A stretch of DNA of 31,721 nucleotides from Sedimentisphaerales bacterium (GCA_030636065.1 DAOVXR010000001.1:1-31721); one strand, 5' to 3'; numbered from the stretch's first letter, positions 1 to 8,954 are shown. The notes: a model not told the origin generated them from the sequence alone. A program made the numbers and translations.

Positions 1-24
1 AACCGTCTTTTGTTTGTCTGGTTG

Positions 25-975
25 TTACTGTTGTTTCTTATTGTCCTGCCACCACAGGATCGTCTGACTGAGTCCTTCGTCAAATGTTATCTGAGCTTCA
101 AAGCCGAAATAGTCCCTGGCTCGTGATATATCAAGGCAACGTCGCGGTTGGCCATCGGGTTTGGTGGAATCCCAGGCAACCTTACCCTTAAAATTGGTCA
201 TTTCCCTTATTTTTTCGACCAGGTCCTTAATGGTAATTTCCATGCCGGCACCGAGATTAACCGGTTCCGGGCCATCGTATTTAATGGTAGCCAGCGTAAT
301 GGCACGAGCGGCATCCTGAACATAAAAAAACTCGCGACTGGCAGAGCCGGTACCCCAGACCATGACTTCGTCAGCTCCTTCATCCACCGCTGCGCAGAAC
401 TTGCGGATCAGGGCGGGAATAACATGACTGCTCTGCAAATCAAAATTATCGCCAGGGCCATACAGATTCACCGGAAGCAGATAAATCCCATTGAGGCCAT
501 ACTGCCGGCGATAGGCCTGTAACATTACCAACAAAGCCTTCTTGGCCACGCCGTATGGCGCATTGGTTTCTTCCGGATACCCATTCCATAAATCTTCTTC
601 CCGAAACGGCACCGGGGTGAACTTCGGATAAGCACAAATCGTCCCCACCTGCACAAATTTCCTGAGCTCACAAATACGGGCCTGCTCGATCAGATGCATC
701 CCCATAGCCATATTGGCATAAAAGAATCGGCCGGGATTATCGCGATTGGCCCCAATCCCTCCTACCTCCGCGGCCAGATGGATCACCACTGTCGGCCGCA
801 TATCATTATACATCCGCACTACATCGGCCTCTTTAGTCAGGTCATATTCTTCGATCAAAGGGATCAACATATTTTCCTGCTGAGCGCCCTGTTGAAGTAA
901 TTCCTTCTGAAGATATTTCCCAAGAAAACCCGCACCACCGGTAATCACAATGCGTTCATCACTTAAATTAATCAC
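25..975 (-). CDS. fcl: GDP-L-fucose synthase (GDP-4-keto-6-deoxymannose epimerase/reductase)
   Basis: This cytoplasmic short-chain dehydrogenase converts GDP-4-keto-6-deoxy-D-mannose to GDP-L-fucose with NADPH. The 316-residue protein has the N-terminal Rossmann motif GGAGFLG (13-19), the family-typical VGGI segment (71-74), and a catalytic Tyr-xxx-Lys pair at Y141/K145. Length is normal for the family. The start is a GTG whose first G is the last base of the upstream gmd stop codon (TAGTG), so the two genes are translationally coupled and supply consecutive pathway steps. It is the last gene of the cluster in this window; the stop lies 25 bases from the window edge. A related NAD-sugar epimerase is possible, but the pairing with gmd makes fucose synthase the best reading. 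Confidence 0.9.
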   Translation of the reverse strand: MINLSDERIVITGGAGFLGKYLQKELLQQGAQQENMLIPLIEEYDLTKEADVVRMYNDMRPTVVIHLAAEVGGIGANRDNPGRFFYANMAMGMHLIEQARICELRKFVQVGTICAYPKFTPVPFREEDLWNGYPEETNAPYGVAKKALLVMLQAYRRQYGLNGIYLLPVNLYGPGDNFDLQSSHVIPALIRKFCAAVDEGADEVMVWGTGSASREFFYVQDAARAITLATIKYDGPEPVNLGAGMEITIKDLVEKIREMTNFKGKVAWDSTKPDGQPRRCLDISRARDYFGFEAQITFDEGLSQTILWWQDNKKQQ

Positions 976-2006
976 TACGCTATTCCTCCATTGCTTGAAA
1001 CAATCCTGTCACGCTCCGCCAACACCTTTTCTCTTTTTGCCAGTTCCCAGTCGGTCTCAACCATCATCCCTGCCAGTTCCTTAAAATCCACTTTAGGCTC
1101 CCAACCCAGCTTCTTACGGGCTTTGGTGGAATCGCCCAGCAGCAGATCAACCTCTGCGGGCCGGTAGTAACGCGGGTCGATCTCGACATACTCGTTCCAA
1201 TCCAAATCCAGCCGCCCAAACACCTCATCCAAAAACTCACGCACAGAATAGGTTTGACCGGTTGCGATAACATAGTCTTCAGGCTGATCCTGCTGGAGCA
1301 TCAGCCACATAGCTTCTACATAATCACCGGCAAAACCCCAGTCACGTTTGGCATCGAGGTTGCCGAGGTACAGCTTTTTCTGCAGGCCTTCCTTAATTCG
1401 GGTGGCGGCCCGGGTGATCTTGCGGGTAACAAATGTTTCGCCACGGCGAGGCGATTCGTGATTGAACAATATCCCATTACAGGCAAAAATATTATAACTT
1501 TCACGATGGTTCACCGTCTGCCAGTAGCTATAGACCTTGGCACAGCCATACGGGCTGCGCGGATAGAACGGAGTCGTCTCTTTCTGCGGTGTCTCGATGA
1601 CCTTGCCAAACATCTCACTGCTGGACGCCTGGTAGAACCGGGGCGGACGGGCCATTGTACGAATAGCTTCCAGTATCCGCAATGTTCCCAGGGCATCGGT
1701 ATTAGCGGTATAGATCGGCTGATCGAAACTGACCCGCACATGACTTTGAGCACCAAGATTATAAACCTCGTCTGGATTGATGTCGTTTAAGATACTGGAG
1801 AGGTTGCCGCCATCGGTCAGATCACCATAAACCAATTTCAGGGCCGGCTTTTCATGTGGGTCCTTGTATAGATGATCGATCCGCTCGGTACCGAAAGTCG
1901 AGCTTCTTCTTATCATGCCGTGAACTTTGTATCCTTTTTTGAGCAGCAGTTCAGTAAGGTAGCTGCCATCCTGTCCGGTAATACCGGTAATTAGTGCGGT
2001 TTTCAT
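975..2006 (-). CDS. gmd: GDP-mannose 4,6-dehydratase
   Basis: This enzyme dehydrates GDP-D-mannose to GDP-4-keto-6-deoxy-D-mannose, the committed step towards GDP-fucose. The 343-residue protein has the NAD(P)-binding motif GITGQDG (8-14), SSSEMFG (128-134) with the catalytic Ser/Glu region, Y153-xxx-K157, and the characteristic [17 protein letters not shown] block (182-198). Length is full. The stop overlaps the fcl start by one base. Upstream is a roughly 90-base spacer, then the remnant of a decayed nucleotidyltransferase, so gmd-fcl may be a transcript separate from the genes above it. Confidence 0.95.
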   Translation of the reverse strand: MKTALITGITGQDGSYLTELLLKKGYKVHGMIRRSSTFGTERIDHLYKDPHEKPALKLVYGDLTDGGNLSSILNDINPDEVYNLGAQSHVRVSFDQPIYTANTDALGTLRILEAIRTMARPPRFYQASSSEMFGKVIETPQKETTPFYPRSPYGCAKVYSYWQTVNHRESYNIFACNGILFNHESPRRGETFVTRKITRAATRIKEGLQKKLYLGNLDAKRDWGFAGDYVEAMWLMLQQDQPEDYVIATGQTYSVREFLDEVFGRLDLDWNEYVEIDPRYYRPAEVDLLLGDSTKARKKLGWEPKVDFKELAGMMVETDWELAKREKVLAERDRIVSSNGGIA

Positions 2007-2092
2007 AGAGAAAGTCCTTGGTTTTCAGAGGTTAGCAATAGTGTCAAGCAGGTAAAGCTCCGTCGAATATAATTGAAATCTATCGCATCGAT

Positions 2093-2209
2093 TCAGATCA
2101 GGTTAATATCGGCATCGTGGCAAGCCGATTCCAATAAGGCCAAAACATTCAGTTTTTCGCACCAGTATTGCAAATACTTTTTATCCAGATGGGAATTGTT
2201 TGAAGAAGA
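2093..2209 (-). pseudogene. C-terminal remnant of a nucleotidyltransferase-type gene
   Basis: Directly after the TGA of the small gene at 2210-2479, the same frame stays open for 38 codons and reads SSSNNSHLDKKYLQYWCEK followed by LNVLALLESACHDADINLI. The pattern 'hydrophobic-D-x-x-Y-L-x-x-W ... L-G/N-V-x-x-L-L-E-x-A' resembles the C-terminal end of a nucleotidyltransferase family that, from memory, is usually encoded next to small proteins like the neighbour. No start codon, nucleotide-binding region or other part of the enzyme is present. I read it as the tail of a gene whose body was deleted. The family assignment is from memory and unverified. Confidence 0.5.
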
Positions 2210-2479
2210 TCAGGCGTTTTCATTAGGTTCATTTCTACTGAGGTATTTTTCCAGATTCGAGGCCAAATCCTTACCGTAGTGGTATGCCACAAACAGGACA
2301 TCTACCTGTCTTTCGGACAAATCCTTATTGGCCCTGGCAATGGCTCGTTTAGACAACTGGATAGCCACTTGGGAAAGAGACCGGATTTGAGAAACTTTTG
2401 TGGCAAAAGAGGCTTTTCTTATCAGGGAGATCAAAGCTCTTTCGGCAGCTTCATTGGTATCGGGTGATTGCATTTTCAT
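2210..2479 (-). CDS. Small hypothetical protein, partner of a lost nucleotidyltransferase
   Basis: The 89-residue, helical, charged protein ends with a DLSERQVDVLFVAYHYGKDL segment (about 57-76). This matches a widespread small-protein family ('LSER-E-hydrophobic-xx-LF---HYG--LA') that I recall being encoded just before nucleotidyltransferase genes in Planctomycetota, Cyanobacteria and Deltaproteobacteria. Its function is not known to me. Two starts are possible, at 2479 or 2473; neither has a clear ribosome-binding site. It has no evident link to polysaccharide synthesis. Because the partner is reduced to a tail, this gene may itself be non-functional. Confidence 0.55.
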   Translation of the reverse strand: MKMQSPDTNEAAERALISLIRKASFATKVSQIRSLSQVAIQLSKRAIARANKDLSERQVDVLFVAYHYGKDLASNLEKYLSRNEPNENA

Positions 2480-2510
2480 GATCTTACATTACCCTGACCT
2501 GACGATGCTT

Positions 2511-2612
2511 GCAAGTAGCTTTTAGCCTTTAGCCAACAGCTTTCAGCTTACATCTAATAGCTAACCGCTAACTGCTTCCTTACTGCTTATGGCTTTTAGC
2601 TGACAGCTTATA
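2511..2612. repeat. Degenerate TTAGC/AGCT word repeat
   Basis: The stretch is made of variants of AGCTTTTAGC, TTTAGCC, TAATAGCTAACCGCTAACTGC and TTATGGCTTTTAGCTGACAGC, a degenerate tandem of 6-10 base units. It fills the spacer before the small gene and continues into the 3' end of the deacetylase gene at 2580, supplying its last codons. Similar words recur at 15836-15910, so this is one class of a locus-wide word-repeat population. Confidence 0.8.
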
Positions 2613-3635
2613 ACTTGATTTGTCCGGCATTTCTACGATACGCGACTGCGACTGTGGGGTGATTGTTTCTTTCTTATGACTGACATCCGACGGCTGATCG
2701 CTTCTTTTGTCGGGAATTGGCTCTTGCTTGGGGGGGGCTGGTTTGCCGGTACGCAGATCGACCACAGGTATTGTATCTCTTTTTTCGCTATAGAACGACC
2801 GGACAAAGTCTTCGATCATTTCATGCATGGTACAGAACGAATAACTCTCACACAGCCACCGGAGCTTCGGTAGTGTCGTCTTGAGATTTACATAACACTT
2901 AAAACGCCTTATTCTACTTAATGGCAAGCGAGGATGGTCAGGGTCAACTTCACGCGGATGAATATAGACCACCAGCGGCTGATTGGCTTTGTGTAGTCGC
3001 TTCACTCCCCATCGGATCATCTCACGCGGCGCCAGCCGAAGATAGCCGCCACCAAAGAGACTGAAACGTTTGCCCATCAACTCCACCATCGACATCGGGA
3101 TTTCCGGCAGCATACCGCTATCGGTCTCAATAAAATATGGCCCCACCGGAGCATCGGTAATCCCACCGTGCCCGCGAGAAGCAGGGAACACACTGGAATC
3201 ATAATCATAAACCGACCTGATAACATCAAACGCCCAGGGAGCCTTTTCGGTTATGCCAAACCCCGGTGCCCGAAAGCCCCGCACGGCTTTACCGGTAATA
3301 TCTTCCAGAATAGCCTTAGCCTTGGTCAAATCTTCAGTAAAGGCCGTGCGTCCAACCTCATAAGCCAGAACATGACCATAGCCATGACTGGCGATTTCAT
3401 GCCCTTCGGCCTGACACTTACGCACCAACTCCGGAAACCGCTGAGCCATCCAGCCCAACCAGAAGAAAGTTGCCTTGGTAGCAGTCTCATCCAACATCGC
3501 TAACAACTGCTCCATACCCCGCTCAACATGCAAAGGCAAATCCGGCCATTGGCCAATCTTAGGCACCGCAGGCGAATCCAATATATGGAACCAGTCTTCA
3601 ACGTCGATGGAAAGTATGTTATGAGTTATTGCCAT
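2580..3635 (-). CDS. Polysaccharide deacetylase, DUF3473 type (XrtA/PEP-CTERM-locus family)
   Basis: This is a NodB-fold deacetylase expected to remove N-acetyl groups from a polysaccharide or a lipid-linked precursor. The 351-residue protein begins in family style with DVEDW (11-15, catalytic and metal Asp). It then shows the metal His pair H84 and H88 (SHGYGH), FRAPGFG (121-127), HP at 226-227, and a DUF3473-like C-terminal region to about 277. This subfamily is known from exosortase-associated exopolysaccharide loci. The last ~70 residues are a low-complexity Pro/Lys/Ser/Gln tail beyond the usual domain end, and the final codons are encoded by the TTAGC word repeat. Its ATG shares a base with the stop of the upstream formyltransferase (TAATG), indicating coupled translation. 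No signal peptide is visible. Confidence 0.9.
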   Translation of the reverse strand: MAITHNILSIDVEDWFHILDSPAVPKIGQWPDLPLHVERGMEQLLAMLDETATKATFFWLGWMAQRFPELVRKCQAEGHEIASHGYGHVLAYEVGRTAFTEDLTKAKAILEDITGKAVRGFRAPGFGITEKAPWAFDVIRSVYDYDSSVFPASRGHGGITDAPVGPYFIETDSGMLPEIPMSMVELMGKRFSLFGGGYLRLAPREMIRWGVKRLHKANQPLVVYIHPREVDPDHPRLPLSRIRRFKCYVNLKTTLPKLRWLCESYSFCTMHEMIEDFVRSFYSEKRDTIPVVDLRTGKPAPPKQEPIPDKRSDQPSDVSHKKETITPQSQSRIVEMPDKSSYKLSAKSHKQ

Positions 3636-4417
3636 TAGAAGAATCGCCTTCCGACTTTCACAAATGCCTTTCTGTCTTCTGCGGTGGGGAAGGAGAAATA
3701 GGTTGCATCCTCTTCCCTGTTCGGTTTCCGTTGAACTGTACCATCTTTGATCTGTTTTATAGCTTCCACGAGCGCCTTTGCTCCTTTGGCCTTAGTCCTG
3801 GTTACCAAAGTATCCCAGGTATCTTGCGGTGTAATAGCAACTTCCTTTTGCACGAGGATATCACCATCATCAAGCTTGGCCATCAGGTCATGGACGCTGG
3901 TAGCTGTTTTGGTCTCGCCATTATGCAACACCCAGAAGGCTGGCATCAGGCCGCGATATTTCGGCAACGGTGCACCATGAACATTTATACAGCCCATAGG
4001 GATACGATCCCTGATCTTCTTCCCGATAATCTGTGGACAACTAATGGAGATGAGCAGGTCAGGTTTATGTTTATCCAAAATATCATGAAACTGCTGATCT
4101 TTTACCTGCGGGACATGATAATACGGGACAGCAAAGGCATCGGCAACCTGTCTAATCGAATAAAAGGGTCCTTTAGTTGTCGGCCTACATAACTTTGCCT
4201 TAAGCTTTGCCATAATCACCCGCCAGCCCATTATCCAGGTACCCTTGATACCGAAAAGCCGGAAATGCTTAATAAATCCCTTAACCGCTCCGCCATGAGT
4301 ACTCATCGCAGGCGATGAAACAATACACACCACATCTTCAGGGAACTCCCGGCAAACCGTAGCAAAGGATTTAGGCAGATAAAGGTTTTCTTCCTGGGTG
4401 AGGATAATGATTTTCAT
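3635..4417 (-). CDS. Formyltransferase family protein (methionyl-tRNA/sugar formyltransferase fold)
   Basis: The 260-residue protein has the formyltransferase catalytic triad: N145 and H147 in INVHGAPLPKYRG, and D183 in KLDDGDIL. This places it among enzymes that transfer formyl from 10-formyltetrahydrofolate to an amine. It lacks the C-terminal tRNA-binding domain of Fmt, and the sequence after about 230 is short, so a sugar N-formyltransferase is more likely than a translation factor. It overlaps by one base with the downstream deacetylase and lies 3 bases below a glycosyltransferase. I infer that it formylates an amino sugar of the repeat unit. Hydroxymethyl or other C1 chemistry cannot be excluded. 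Confidence 0.8.
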   Translation of the reverse strand: MKIIILTQEENLYLPKSFATVCREFPEDVVCIVSSPAMSTHGGAVKGFIKHFRLFGIKGTWIMGWRVIMAKLKAKLCRPTTKGPFYSIRQVADAFAVPYYHVPQVKDQQFHDILDKHKPDLLISISCPQIIGKKIRDRIPMGCINVHGAPLPKYRGLMPAFWVLHNGETKTATSVHDLMAKLDDGDILVQKEVAITPQDTWDTLVTRTKAKGAKALVEAIKQIKDGTVQRKPNREEDATYFSFPTAEDRKAFVKVGRRFF

Positions 4418-4420
4418 AAA

Positions 4421-5518
4421 TCAACCATTCAAAATTTTATTGTAAAAGTTTTCAAATTGATCAGCTATTAAATCCCAAGAATAATTGGTTTGAACTCTTT
4501 TTATTCCATGTTTTCCAGCTGATAACAAACTTGCTCTACAATTTAATAATTCTTCAAGTTTGGCATGCAGGCTATCAACGCTCTTATTTTCAAATGACCA
4601 TCCTACATCACCAACAGCTTCCAGATTCTCAGGGATATTACTAACAAGACAAGGACAGCCGTAACTCATAGCTTCAAGTAAAGCAATAGATAGGCCTTCT
4701 ATCTCAGATGGCTGTGCATAAATCAGGCAATGACTGAATAGTTCTTCTAACAATCTTCCTGTCACAAAACCAGGAAACAATATTCTAGGGTCATTGCCTG
4801 CCAAATCCATAAGTTCATTCTTGTATACATCTTCATTAGGCACATCGCCTGCAATAACAAGTTTACAATCTGTATCAAGTTTCCTGAAAGCTGGTATCAA
4901 ATAGTGTGCCCCTTTTTCCCTTACCAGTCTTGAAGCAAAAAGTACATAGTTATTAGGTTTCAAACCTAACTCTAATATTTCTTGAGGCTCAGGCTTAGAT
5001 TTAATATCGGCACCAGTTGGAATATACGAAACATCTGCACCATATGTATTTTTAAAATACTTGCATTGGGTATTTGAAACAGCGGTATAATTCACATTAT
5101 TAGCCATTACCTTTTTTTCCAACCTCAATGCTATCTTTGAACTCAGAGAATTGAAACGACTCCTTTTCCATTCTAAACCATGCCACTGAAGTACGCATTT
5201 TTGTCTAAACAGTTTCGCCAACCCTATCCATGTACCTGCGGGTATGGTATGAAAATGTAAAACATCATGCTTTCCACGCAATGATTTCATAAGAGCAAAA
5301 AAACCAGCAGAACCTTTTTCAAGAGTTCTACCTTTCACACATGGTACAGGTACGATCTTCATACCGGCATACTCGGATTCCACTTTGCCATGATGTTTCA
5401 TCGTATATACGGTAACATCATGCCCACGTTTAACTAATCTTGAACCTAGTTCCTGTGTATATTTTTCTATACCGCCACCACAGGCAATATTTTTTACTAC
5501 AATAAATGCTATATTCAT
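4421..5518 (-). CDS. Glycosyltransferase family 4 (GT-B)
   Basis: This cytoplasmic GT-B enzyme should add one sugar to the lipid-linked repeat unit. I place the start at the ATG at 5518, giving 365 residues beginning MNIAFIVVKN, because that is where the Rossmann N-terminus begins. A longer reading to 5611 would overlap the radical SAM gene and add 31 unrelated residues. Visible motifs are the GGGIEKYTQEL acceptor loop (14-24), LFASRLVREKGAHYL at the start of the nucleotide-sugar domain, and QPSEIEGLSIALLEAM (the E-x7-E signature) near residue 285. The ribosome-binding site is weak (GGAAAA). It is more AT-rich than the formyltransferase and radical SAM genes beside it. Donor and acceptor are unknown. 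Confidence 0.88.
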   Translation of the reverse strand: MNIAFIVVKNIACGGGIEKYTQELGSRLVKRGHDVTVYTMKHHGKVESEYAGMKIVPVPCVKGRTLEKGSAGFFALMKSLRGKHDVLHFHTIPAGTWIGLAKLFRQKCVLQWHGLEWKRSRFNSLSSKIALRLEKKVMANNVNYTAVSNTQCKYFKNTYGADVSYIPTGADIKSKPEPQEILELGLKPNNYVLFASRLVREKGAHYLIPAFRKLDTDCKLVIAGDVPNEDVYKNELMDLAGNDPRILFPGFVTGRLLEELFSHCLIYAQPSEIEGLSIALLEAMSYGCPCLVSNIPENLEAVGDVGWSFENKSVDSLHAKLEELLNCRASLLSAGKHGIKRVQTNYSWDLIADQFENFYNKILNG

Positions 5519-5534
5519 AAGATTTTCCGTATTA

Positions 5535-6587
5535 TTAACTTTTATTACAATCAGCCAAATTGCCCTGCTGCGGGTCCTGGCCAACTTCATAATGCGGGCA
5601 GCAGTCACCACGGATGTGTTGGCCCATCATTAATCTGATCTTATTTTTGACAACCCAGGGCAGAATCTTCTTGAGATACTTTTTCATTACCGGCGAAGCA
5701 GACCCTATCATCCAACAGTTTTTAGGACATTTGGCTACCTTCTGGCGAACTTCCCGGGCTTGCGGGCTGTTCCATATATCCAAAAAGTTATCGACATCAT
5801 GCAGGTTGCCCATGCTTTGGAACCAATATTTTTCTTCCATACCGTTACAAGGTAAGACCTCGCCGTAAGGGTCGATAAAGAAGTTTTCCGTGCCAGCTTC
5901 ACAGGGAAGCATCCTGCGTCCGCCTTTGATATAATTTATCAGGCCGACATTAAACAAAGCCCTGAACCATAATTTCGGATGTTTTTCTTTCATCAGGCGA
6001 TTGACCAATTCTTCGAAATGGCCGCAAACCTCATCAACGTTAGTTACCATATTATCATCCTTATGAAAATAAAAGGAATTATGAAATGAAGCGGTGGCAA
6101 ACTGCATATTGAGATTTTTGGCCAGTTCATATAACGTAAGCATATCTTTGGAGTTATTATTGGATACAGTAATACCAAAGCCAATATCTTTAACCCCCAT
6201 TCGCCGCAACTCCAGTAGCGTCCGCAGCCCCCGGTCAAAACCACCGGCATGGCCGCGCAGCTCATCGTTTTTCTGGGAAAGGCCTTCTATACTGATACGA
6301 AATCCGAGGTTGGGATATTTCTCGGCAAGTTTAAAAATGCGATCTTCATACCAGCCGCTGGTAGAAATACAAATCCGATCAGTTTTGGTAAAAAGTATCT
6401 TTACAATATCTTCCAGATCACCACGGACTAAAGGCTCGCCACCAGTAAGGTTTACCAGATTCAACTTAGGCAGCTTTTCAAGAAGCTCTGGTTTGAATTC
6501 TTTTTTAGGATCAGTTGGATTCTCCCATATATCGCACATCTTACACCGCATCGGACAGCGGTAGGTTGTGATTATTGATGCTTCCAT
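5535..6587 (-). CDS. Radical SAM protein with SPASM-type C-terminus
   Basis: The 350-residue protein has the radical SAM cluster motif C11-xxx-C15-xx-C18 (CPMRCKMC) and the SAM-binding GGEP motif (49-52). Further cysteines at 229, 247, 287, 291 and 329-330 resemble a SPASM domain binding auxiliary Fe-S clusters, with the usual 'IDPYGEVLPC' context (238-247). Such proteins include peptide-modifying enzymes and enzymes that act on glycans or their carriers. No precursor peptide is visible nearby, and it sits between two GT4 genes, so I infer a role in sugar or lipid-linked saccharide modification. The substrate is unknown. Its base composition is closer to the formyltransferase and deacetylase genes than to the AT-rich GT4 beside it. 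Confidence 0.85.
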   Translation of the reverse strand: MEASIITTYRCPMRCKMCDIWENPTDPKKEFKPELLEKLPKLNLVNLTGGEPLVRGDLEDIVKILFTKTDRICISTSGWYEDRIFKLAEKYPNLGFRISIEGLSQKNDELRGHAGGFDRGLRTLLELRRMGVKDIGFGITVSNNNSKDMLTLYELAKNLNMQFATASFHNSFYFHKDDNMVTNVDEVCGHFEELVNRLMKEKHPKLWFRALFNVGLINYIKGGRRMLPCEAGTENFFIDPYGEVLPCNGMEEKYWFQSMGNLHDVDNFLDIWNSPQAREVRQKVAKCPKNCWMIGSASPVMKKYLKKILPWVVKNKIRLMMGQHIRGDCCPHYEVGQDPQQGNLADCNKS

Positions 6588-6608
6588 TCGTTTAAGTTCA
6601 CTCCAGAT

Positions 6609-7820
6609 TTATTTTAAAGCTTTATTATAGACTTCGATCAATTTCTCATAATGAATTTCAGGAGAGTAGTTTTCCTGTAACCGCTGGCGGGCGGCCTGGC
6701 CCATCATGGAAAGGTTTTCTTTGGATGACCACATAGCAAGAATCTTTTCGTTCAATTCCCGGGCATTTCCAGATTCAAACAGTCCGCCGGTTTTCCCTTC
6801 AATGATCATCTCCGGGATACCGCCAATTCTGGCCCCCAAAACAGGCTTGCCATAAGCATAGGCTTCCAGAATTGCCATAGGTGCATTTTCATTGCATTCC
6901 GAGGGGATAGCCAGAAACGCAGCATTTCTGAAAAGTTCGGCAAGTTCATCGCCGGACTTATAACCTTCAAAGACTACATCATTCATCTGATTCTTTTGGA
7001 CAAAGTCCTGAGCTTGGAATCGAACCGGGCCATCGCCTACTATTTTTAGCGGGATACCGGTCCCCTTCAGGGCCTTCAGCAAAGTTAATACCCCTTTTTC
7101 GTGGGATAATCTGCCGACATAAAGGACATAATCACCAGCGTCAAATGATGGCTTAAAATTATCAGGGTCAACAAAGTTAGGGACATAGACAAGTTTATCA
7201 TCCGGCAGGCCGTTTTCCTTCATCTTATCCATCATAAAATGACTCGGACAGATATAGGAACGGACACTGTCCCATTTCCTTAGCCATTTATTATAGTATG
7301 ATTCAGCGGTATAAATTGCCGATGCGACAAGACTGTTTTTATGACAGCGGTTTTTCAAACAATTAATAAACTTACGTCCTTTGCAATCTTCACAGACCTG
7401 ACCATCATTTAGCATCAGGTATGATGGGCAGATAAGCTTGCAATCATGTAAGGTAATAACAGAAGGAATATTCTGCTTTTTAGCCACATCCAGAACCGAA
7501 GTTGTAAGGCCACCATAGATATTATGGGCATGGACAATATCCGGCTTATAATCCTGCAGAACTAGCCGAAACTTCTTAGCTGCTTCTTTGTTTTTGATCA
7601 ACTTGAATGCCTGCTTGATCTTGGCAAGACCGGAAAGATTTTCAATATCAACCAGCTCGGCAAAATGATCTGAATACTCACAGGGCAGATTATCCGGATG
7701 CTTACGTGAAAAGCCACTGACACAATGGCTGTTCTGCTTTAATAAGGCCTGCTCTTCAAAAAGAACCCGTTCAGATCCGCCGCGGAGATAATAATAATTA
7801 TTTGGGAAAATTATTCTCAT
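6609..7820 (-). CDS. Glycosyltransferase family 4 with Cys-rich insertion
   Basis: The 403-residue GT-B enzyme has the N-terminal acceptor loop YYYLRGGSERVLFEEQ (9-24), the donor-domain start VLYVGRLSHEKGVLTLL, and the E-x7-E segment PSECNENAPMAILEAYAYG. Between HDCKLICP and RCHKNS it carries five or six cysteines (C-x-x-C, C-x4-C). This insertion is typical of one GT4 subfamily and may bind a metal or be structural. It lies 21 bases upstream of the radical SAM gene, consistent with co-transcription. A 133-base AT-rich spacer separates it from the GT2 above. Sugar specificity cannot be read from the sequence. Confidence 0.88.
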   Translation of the reverse strand: MRIIFPNNYYYLRGGSERVLFEEQALLKQNSHCVSGFSRKHPDNLPCEYSDHFAELVDIENLSGLAKIKQAFKLIKNKEAAKKFRLVLQDYKPDIVHAHNIYGGLTTSVLDVAKKQNIPSVITLHDCKLICPSYLMLNDGQVCEDCKGRKFINCLKNRCHKNSLVASAIYTAESYYNKWLRKWDSVRSYICPSHFMMDKMKENGLPDDKLVYVPNFVDPDNFKPSFDAGDYVLYVGRLSHEKGVLTLLKALKGTGIPLKIVGDGPVRFQAQDFVQKNQMNDVVFEGYKSGDELAELFRNAAFLAIPSECNENAPMAILEAYAYGKPVLGARIGGIPEMIIEGKTGGLFESGNARELNEKILAMWSSKENLSMMGQAARQRLQENYSPEIHYEKLIEVYNKALK

Positions 7821-7953
7821 AGCACAATTTTTAACTAAAAGATATGACCTACAAACACTCGATGATGATTGACTTTAATGAATCACTTTAATTGCACATG
7901 AGTTTTTAGGCTGTAATAAACTATTTTTGCTATTAACTCACCATAACCAACCG

Positions 7954-8940
7954 TTAATCATTGCATACTGCATAAGAAACTGTCTCTGGTCTTTTTTTAT
8001 TAATACTAATAAAAAAACCCAGAAACATAATCAATACATATAAATAATGCTCTACAAATCGTTTTACAAGGGCTTTCTTTTTTGTTATTGCGTGTAAATG
8101 GTCAATTAAAAACAATATTAACCACATCCAAAATAAATAAAACCCAAACAATGGAATAAAACATAAACTCATAATTAAAAACAGCCATGCAACAAAACCT
8201 TTGACAATCCATTTATTGTTTGTTAAAAACTCTACCAACACTAAAGGTCTATCAAAGTTCTTTTTAATAATAATACCGTAAAAAATAGGATAAAGCTTTG
8301 TCAAAAACTCAAACGACCGGACTCTATATTGGAGCGTATGATGTGTCCCCATACTTACCGGAATAGCAAAAAAAGAACCATGTCGAGACAACCGCATTGT
8401 ATATTCAATATCTTGATTCCGAACAAAGGCCTCATCCCAATCGCCAATTTTTTTAACTAACTGTGAACGGGTAATAAAAATACCTGATCCATAACTAACG
8501 CTTTTTTTACTCGTAACTTTATATCTATCTTCCACACTTTTGATCACATGACTAAAACCTTTAGGGTAATATTTTTCCGCTAATCTTCCTGTTACCGCAT
8601 CAGCCTCCCCCGAATCTAAAAGCTGCAAAGCCTCTACTATAAAAGATGGGTCAAGCTCAACATCACCGTCAACAAAAAAGATATATCTTTTACAAACATG
8701 CTTTAGGCCAACATTACGAACAATAGCAGAATTTACATATCCTTTACACTGATAGATGTGGATAATCGAAGAATTCACAGCATAATGTTTCATTACGCCT
8801 AATGTGCCATCAGTAGAGCCAGAATCAACACAGATTATTTCACAATCATTCAATGCCATTTTTGAAAGGGAGCCCAAGCATTTATTAATTCCAAACTTTT
8901 CATTCTTGGCGACAACCACAAACGAAATATTCTTAATCAT
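7954..8940 (-). CDS. Membrane-associated glycosyltransferase family 2
   Basis: The 328-residue GT-A enzyme has an N-terminal catalytic domain with VVAKNE (9-14), VDSGSTDGT (38-46), the metal/nucleotide motif VDGDVELD (about 90-97), and the acceptor-side motif RNQDIEYTMR. Two or three hydrophobic segments follow from about 245 to 315, which suggest anchoring to the inner membrane. A GGGAG ribosome-binding site precedes the ATG. It follows the polymerase-like gene by 14 bases. The gene is strongly AT-rich with many A/T runs, as are its upstream neighbours. The donor sugar is unknown; NQDxE-type GT2s often act on repeat-unit assembly. Confidence 0.87.
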   Translation of the reverse strand: MIKNISFVVVAKNEKFGINKCLGSLSKMALNDCEIICVDSGSTDGTLGVMKHYAVNSSIIHIYQCKGYVNSAIVRNVGLKHVCKRYIFFVDGDVELDPSFIVEALQLLDSGEADAVTGRLAEKYYPKGFSHVIKSVEDRYKVTSKKSVSYGSGIFITRSQLVKKIGDWDEAFVRNQDIEYTMRLSRHGSFFAIPVSMGTHHTLQYRVRSFEFLTKLYPIFYGIIIKKNFDRPLVLVEFLTNNKWIVKGFVAWLFLIMSLCFIPLFGFYLFWMWLILFLIDHLHAITKKKALVKRFVEHYLYVLIMFLGFFISINKKRPETVSYAVCND

Positions 8941-8954
8941 AAATTAAGCTCCCA

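Noticed and set aside
3635..4417. Methionyl-tRNA formyltransferase (Fmt)
   Set aside because: The C-terminal tRNA-binding domain is lacking and the gene sits inside the glycan operon, coupled to a deacetylase.
5519..5611. Longer start for the GT4 gene at 5611
   Set aside because: It overlaps the radical SAM gene and adds residues unlike a GT-B N-terminus; the ATG at 5518 begins the fold.
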